Made by a program: the position numbers and the translations under genes. From the NCBI GenBank assembly GCA_900552155.1, contig URYU01000094.1, positions 1 through 6,955 on the forward strand: a stretch of DNA of 6,955 bases. Direction: 5' to 3'. Of this stretch, positions 5,037-6,955 are shown one piece after another. The DNA comes from an uncultured Collinsella sp. GTDB lineage: Bacteria; Actinomycetota; Coriobacteriia; Coriobacteriales; Coriobacteriaceae. The notes under the pieces are model-generated. The model had not been told where the DNA came from, did no database searches, and saw only the letters and a program-made list of their open reading frames with translations. The stretch's first letter is position 1. Every line of letters starts with the position of its first letter.

Positions 5037-5975
5037 TTATCCGCGTAGGAAAGCGTATGCGCTGGTTGCCGCTATGGCTCCGTCTGAAACGGCGGTCACA
5101 ACCTGGCGTAAACGCTTGGAGCGGATATCGCCGGCTGCGAATAAGCCGGGCGTACGGGTGGCCATCGAATCGTCGGTAACAATGCCGCCGTCCGGAGCCA
5201 GATCGACGAGATGCTCAACCAGCTCGGTGTGTGGCTGCGTGCCCGCAAAGACAAAGATGCCAAATGAGCCAGGTTCAAAGGACTCAGCGTGCATTTCACC
5301 AGTCGCATTGTCCTTGAATGTAATTGTCGTAGGCATCGCTTCACCAGAAAGCTCAACAATACTAGTTTGGTACCTAACTGAAATATTGTCGTTAGCAAGC
5401 ACCTTATTCACAACACCCTCGGGTGCACGGAATTGATCGCGACGCAGCACGATGGTCACGCTGCTGGCGATTTCTGACAAGAACAGGGCTTCCTCGCCGG
5501 CAGCATTGCCGCCCCCAATAACAAAGACCTGCTTGCCGCGGAAGAACATGCCGTCACATGTTGCGCAATACGAAACGCCACGACCGCGATACGTATCCTC
5601 GCCAACAAAACCAGCAGGACGCGGCGTGGCACCCATGCACGCAATGACGCTCTTGGCCGTTGTGTCGCCCATATCATGATGGATGGTAAATTGAGCCGCA
5701 TCGGCATCGTAATCGACGCCTGTCACCATACTCCATTCAACCTGAGCCCCCAGGCCTTCAGCATGCTGTTGGAATCGCTCACCAAGTTCAACACCGCTCA
5801 GCAGCGGAATGCCAGGATAATTCTCAATCTCGTTGGACGTGGCGATCTGTCCGCCAGACATGCCCTGCTCAAGGACAGTCGTCGTCAGGTTGGCGCGCGC
5901 CGCATAAATGGCGGCAGCATAGCCCGCAGGGCCGCCGCCGATAATCGCAACATCGATTGTCTGATCGGTAGTCAT
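5037..5975 (-). CDS. trxB: thioredoxin-disulfide reductase
   Basis: This 312-residue cytoplasmic flavoenzyme uses NADPH to reduce thioredoxin. The FAD-binding motif GGGPAGYAAAIYAARA is at 13-28, followed by the family's SGGQIATSNEIENYPG (40-55). The redox-active CATC (Cys137-Ala-Thr-Cys140, followed by DG) lies in the NADPH domain, with GGGNAAGEEA (154-163) and LRRDQFRA (177-184) for NADPH binding. The C-terminal FAD signature LFAAGDIRSKRLRQVVTAVSDG is at 278-299. Length fits the low-molecular-weight bacterial TrxB class. I use the start at 5975, preceded by AGAGGA 6 bases upstream (minus strand). An extension to 6050 would add 25 residues without the FAD motif or a ribosome site. No thioredoxin gene is adjacent. 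The gene is followed by its own terminator and is divergent from the glycosyltransferase gene. Confidence 0.96.
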   Translation of the reverse strand: MTTDQTIDVAIIGGGPAGYAAAIYAARANLTTTVLEQGMSGGQIATSNEIENYPGIPLLSGVELGERFQQHAEGLGAQVEWSMVTGVDYDADAAQFTIHHDMGDTTAKSVIACMGATPRPAGFVGEDTYRGRGVSYCATCDGMFFRGKQVFVIGGGNAAGEEALFLSEIASSVTIVLRRDQFRAPEGVVNKVLANDNISVRYQTSIVELSGEAMPTTITFKDNATGEMHAESFEPGSFGIFVFAGTQPHTELVEHLVDLAPDGGIVTDDSMATRTPGLFAAGDIRSKRLRQVVTAVSDGAIAATSAYAFLRG

Positions 5976-6093
5976 GAAGAGTCCTCTCGTCGAAACGTTG
6001 TCGTTCTTTGCGCTCATACCCAAATTTACGTGAACGTGACACTCATGCACTACAATGATAAATCCGTGTTACAACGTCGAAGGGGAGTTATCG
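5976..6093. promoter_or_regulatory. divergent intergenic region between trxB and the glycosyltransferase gene
   Basis: These 118 bases must hold promoters for both directions. On the plus strand TACAAT (6051-6056) is a possible -10 for the glycosyltransferase, with no convincing -35, and AGGGGAG (6081-6087) is its clear ribosome site. On the minus strand TCCTCT (5982-5987) is the complement of the trxB ribosome site, and I see no clear -10/-35 pair. A tandem ACGTGA repeat lies at 6028-6039. Confidence 0.5.
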
Positions 6094-6955
6094 ATGGATC
6101 AGACGCAGACGAGCGACGACGCTCCCCTGCTCACGCACAGCGCTCCCCAATCGGAGCAAACCACGCTCTTGACACAGCATAAACCTCTCGTGACCATCGT
6201 GCACGCCTCGGTCGGCTCGGGCCACAAGGCCGCCGCAAATGCGATTGCGCAGGCATTCGACCTCATCCGCGGCACCAATGGCATCCCCGAGGACGTTGAG
6301 ATTGAAGTGCTCGATATCCTTGATTTTGGACGTATTAAATTCGACGGCAATAAGACCGCGGCTTCTTTTACGGGAGCCACGCGCCCCATTTACGACCTGA
6401 CCTGGCGATATACGCTTACGGGACATCTTCTCTGGGGCGGCGGCACGGCATGGTCGCGTATTATGTTCCCCGACTTCAACGAATATATTCGCAGCCGCAG
6501 GCCCATAGCCGTAGTCGCAACGCACATCACAGCAGCCAATGTTGCCGTGGGCGCTCGCGTAATTACGGGTATCGATTATCCGGTCATCTGCGTACCGACC
6601 GACTACGAAGTCGAGGGCTGGTGGCCCCACAAGGACACCGACCTATTCTGTGTTGCCAACGAATTTATGGCCGAAACGCTGCGTCCGCGCAAGGTACCCG
6701 AGTCAAAGATTCGCAATACCGGCATTCCTATTCGCACCGGATTCGCCACGGATTACGATCGCGAGGAAGAGCTAGCCAAGTTCAACCTCCCCACCGACAA
6801 GACCGTCGTGCTGGTAATGGCCGGTGCCAGCTTGCCTCAGCCTTACGTCCGCTTTCGCGCGGCGATGGACCACACCCTCCCCTTCCTGCGTAGCTTCGAA
6901 GACATGCACTTTGTCTTTATGCACGGCAAAGACGCGGAGAAAGACACCCGGCAGA
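6094..6955 (+). CDS. MGDG-synthase/UgtP-family glycosyltransferase (partial, runs off the right edge)
   Basis: An open frame of 287 codons starts at ATG 6094, after AGGGGAG (6081-6087), and continues past the window end. The first 30 residues are polar and probably disordered. VTIVHASVGSGHKAAANAIAQAF (33-55) has the GxGHxxAA pattern that opens the MGDG-synthase domain. THITAANVAVGARV (143-156), the region VPTDYEVEGWWPHKDTDLFCVANE (168-190) with the conserved TD, and TGIPIR (209-214) follow, matching the first lobe and the hinge of the GT28-like family. VVLVMAGA (238-245) begins the second, nucleotide-sugar-binding lobe, which is cut off. Relatives transfer glucose or galactose from UDP-sugar to diacylglycerol at the inner membrane face, making glycolipids and lipoteichoic-acid anchors. 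The acceptor and sugar cannot be told from this fragment. It is divergent from trxB. Confidence 0.85.
   Translation, partial: MDQTQTSDDAPLLTHSAPQSEQTTLLTQHKPLVTIVHASVGSGHKAAANAIAQAFDLIRGTNGIPEDVEIEVLDILDFGRIKFDGNKTAASFTGATRPIYDLTWRYTLTGHLLWGGGTAWSRIMFPDFNEYIRSRRPIAVVATHITAANVAVGARVITGIDYPVICVPTDYEVEGWWPHKDTDLFCVANEFMAETLRPRKVPESKIRNTGIPIRTGFATDYDREEELAKFNLPTDKTVVLVMAGASLPQPYVRFRAAMDHTLPFLRSFEDMHFVFMHGKDAEKDTRQ

Noticed and set aside
5359..5370. ATACTAGTTTGG inside trxB, resembling half of the degV/DUF1836 palindrome
   Set aside because: It matches only part of one half-site, lies within coding sequence and has no second arm at the right spacing.
5994..6077. ACGTTGT (5994-6000) and ACAACGT (6071-6077) as a distant inverted repeat in the divergent region
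   Set aside because: Seven-base complements 70 bases apart are expected by chance at this scale, and the second arm is close to the glycosyltransferase ribosome site with no further symmetry.
6088..6630. A 180-codon minus-strand open frame near the right edge
   Set aside because: It is antisense to the glycosyltransferase, has no supporting ribosome site that I can see and no motif.
6450..6893. A 147-codon plus-strand open frame
   Set aside because: It lies in another frame of the glycosyltransferase gene, which has a ribosome site and clear MGDG-synthase motifs. The product is Arg/His/Ser-rich with no recognisable domain.

Overview
The window looks like chromosomal DNA of a GC-rich actinobacterium. 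The gene families and their order (a GarA-like FHA protein followed by an FtsR-like MerR regulator), together with the divergent DegV and DUF1836 proteins, suggest the class Coriobacteriia, possibly Collinsella. That placement comes from recognising families, not from a search. I see no insertion sequence, prophage, CRISPR array, tRNA or rRNA. The region reads as ordinary core genome, with some interesting regulatory DNA in its centre.

Layout. Positions 1-51 are the acidic C-terminal tail of an unidentified plus-strand gene. A tightly packed plus-strand cluster follows: an FHA phosphothreonine-binding protein with a GarA-like N-terminal phospho-switch (118-552), an FtsR/Rv1828-type MerR regulator (556-1434), adenine phosphoribosyltransferase apt (1475-2005) and a secreted coiled-coil NlpC/P60 peptidoglycan hydrolase of PcsB/CwlO/RipA type (2038-3165). 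It ends at a 15-bp hairpin terminator (3189-3221). Next come a monocistronic DegV-family gene (3330-4196, plus) and a convergent DUF1836 regulator (4270-4881, minus), which share a bidirectional terminator (4216-4257). trxB (5037-5975, minus) lies upstream of the DUF1836 gene and has its own terminator. Divergent from trxB is a glycosyltransferase of the MGDG-synthase/UgtP family (from 6094), which runs off the right edge.

How the genes may work together. The first cluster fits a phospho-signalling and cell-division theme: an FHA protein that a Ser/Thr kinase could switch, a regulator whose relatives control ftsZ, and a septal or wall hydrolase. apt is a housekeeping purine-salvage passenger. 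The central part has a lipid flavour: DegV/FakB-like proteins bind fatty acids, and the right-edge enzyme family makes glycolipids.

The most notable observation is a 25-bp near-palindrome (halves TATCTAGT and ACTAGATA) present upstream of degV (3246-3270) and again, with 23 of 25 bases identical, in the promoter region of the DUF1836 regulator (4920-4944). This suggests that the DUF1836 protein is a DNA-binding regulator controlling both itself and degV. A second, unrelated perfect inverted repeat lies over the -10 element and predicted start site of degV.
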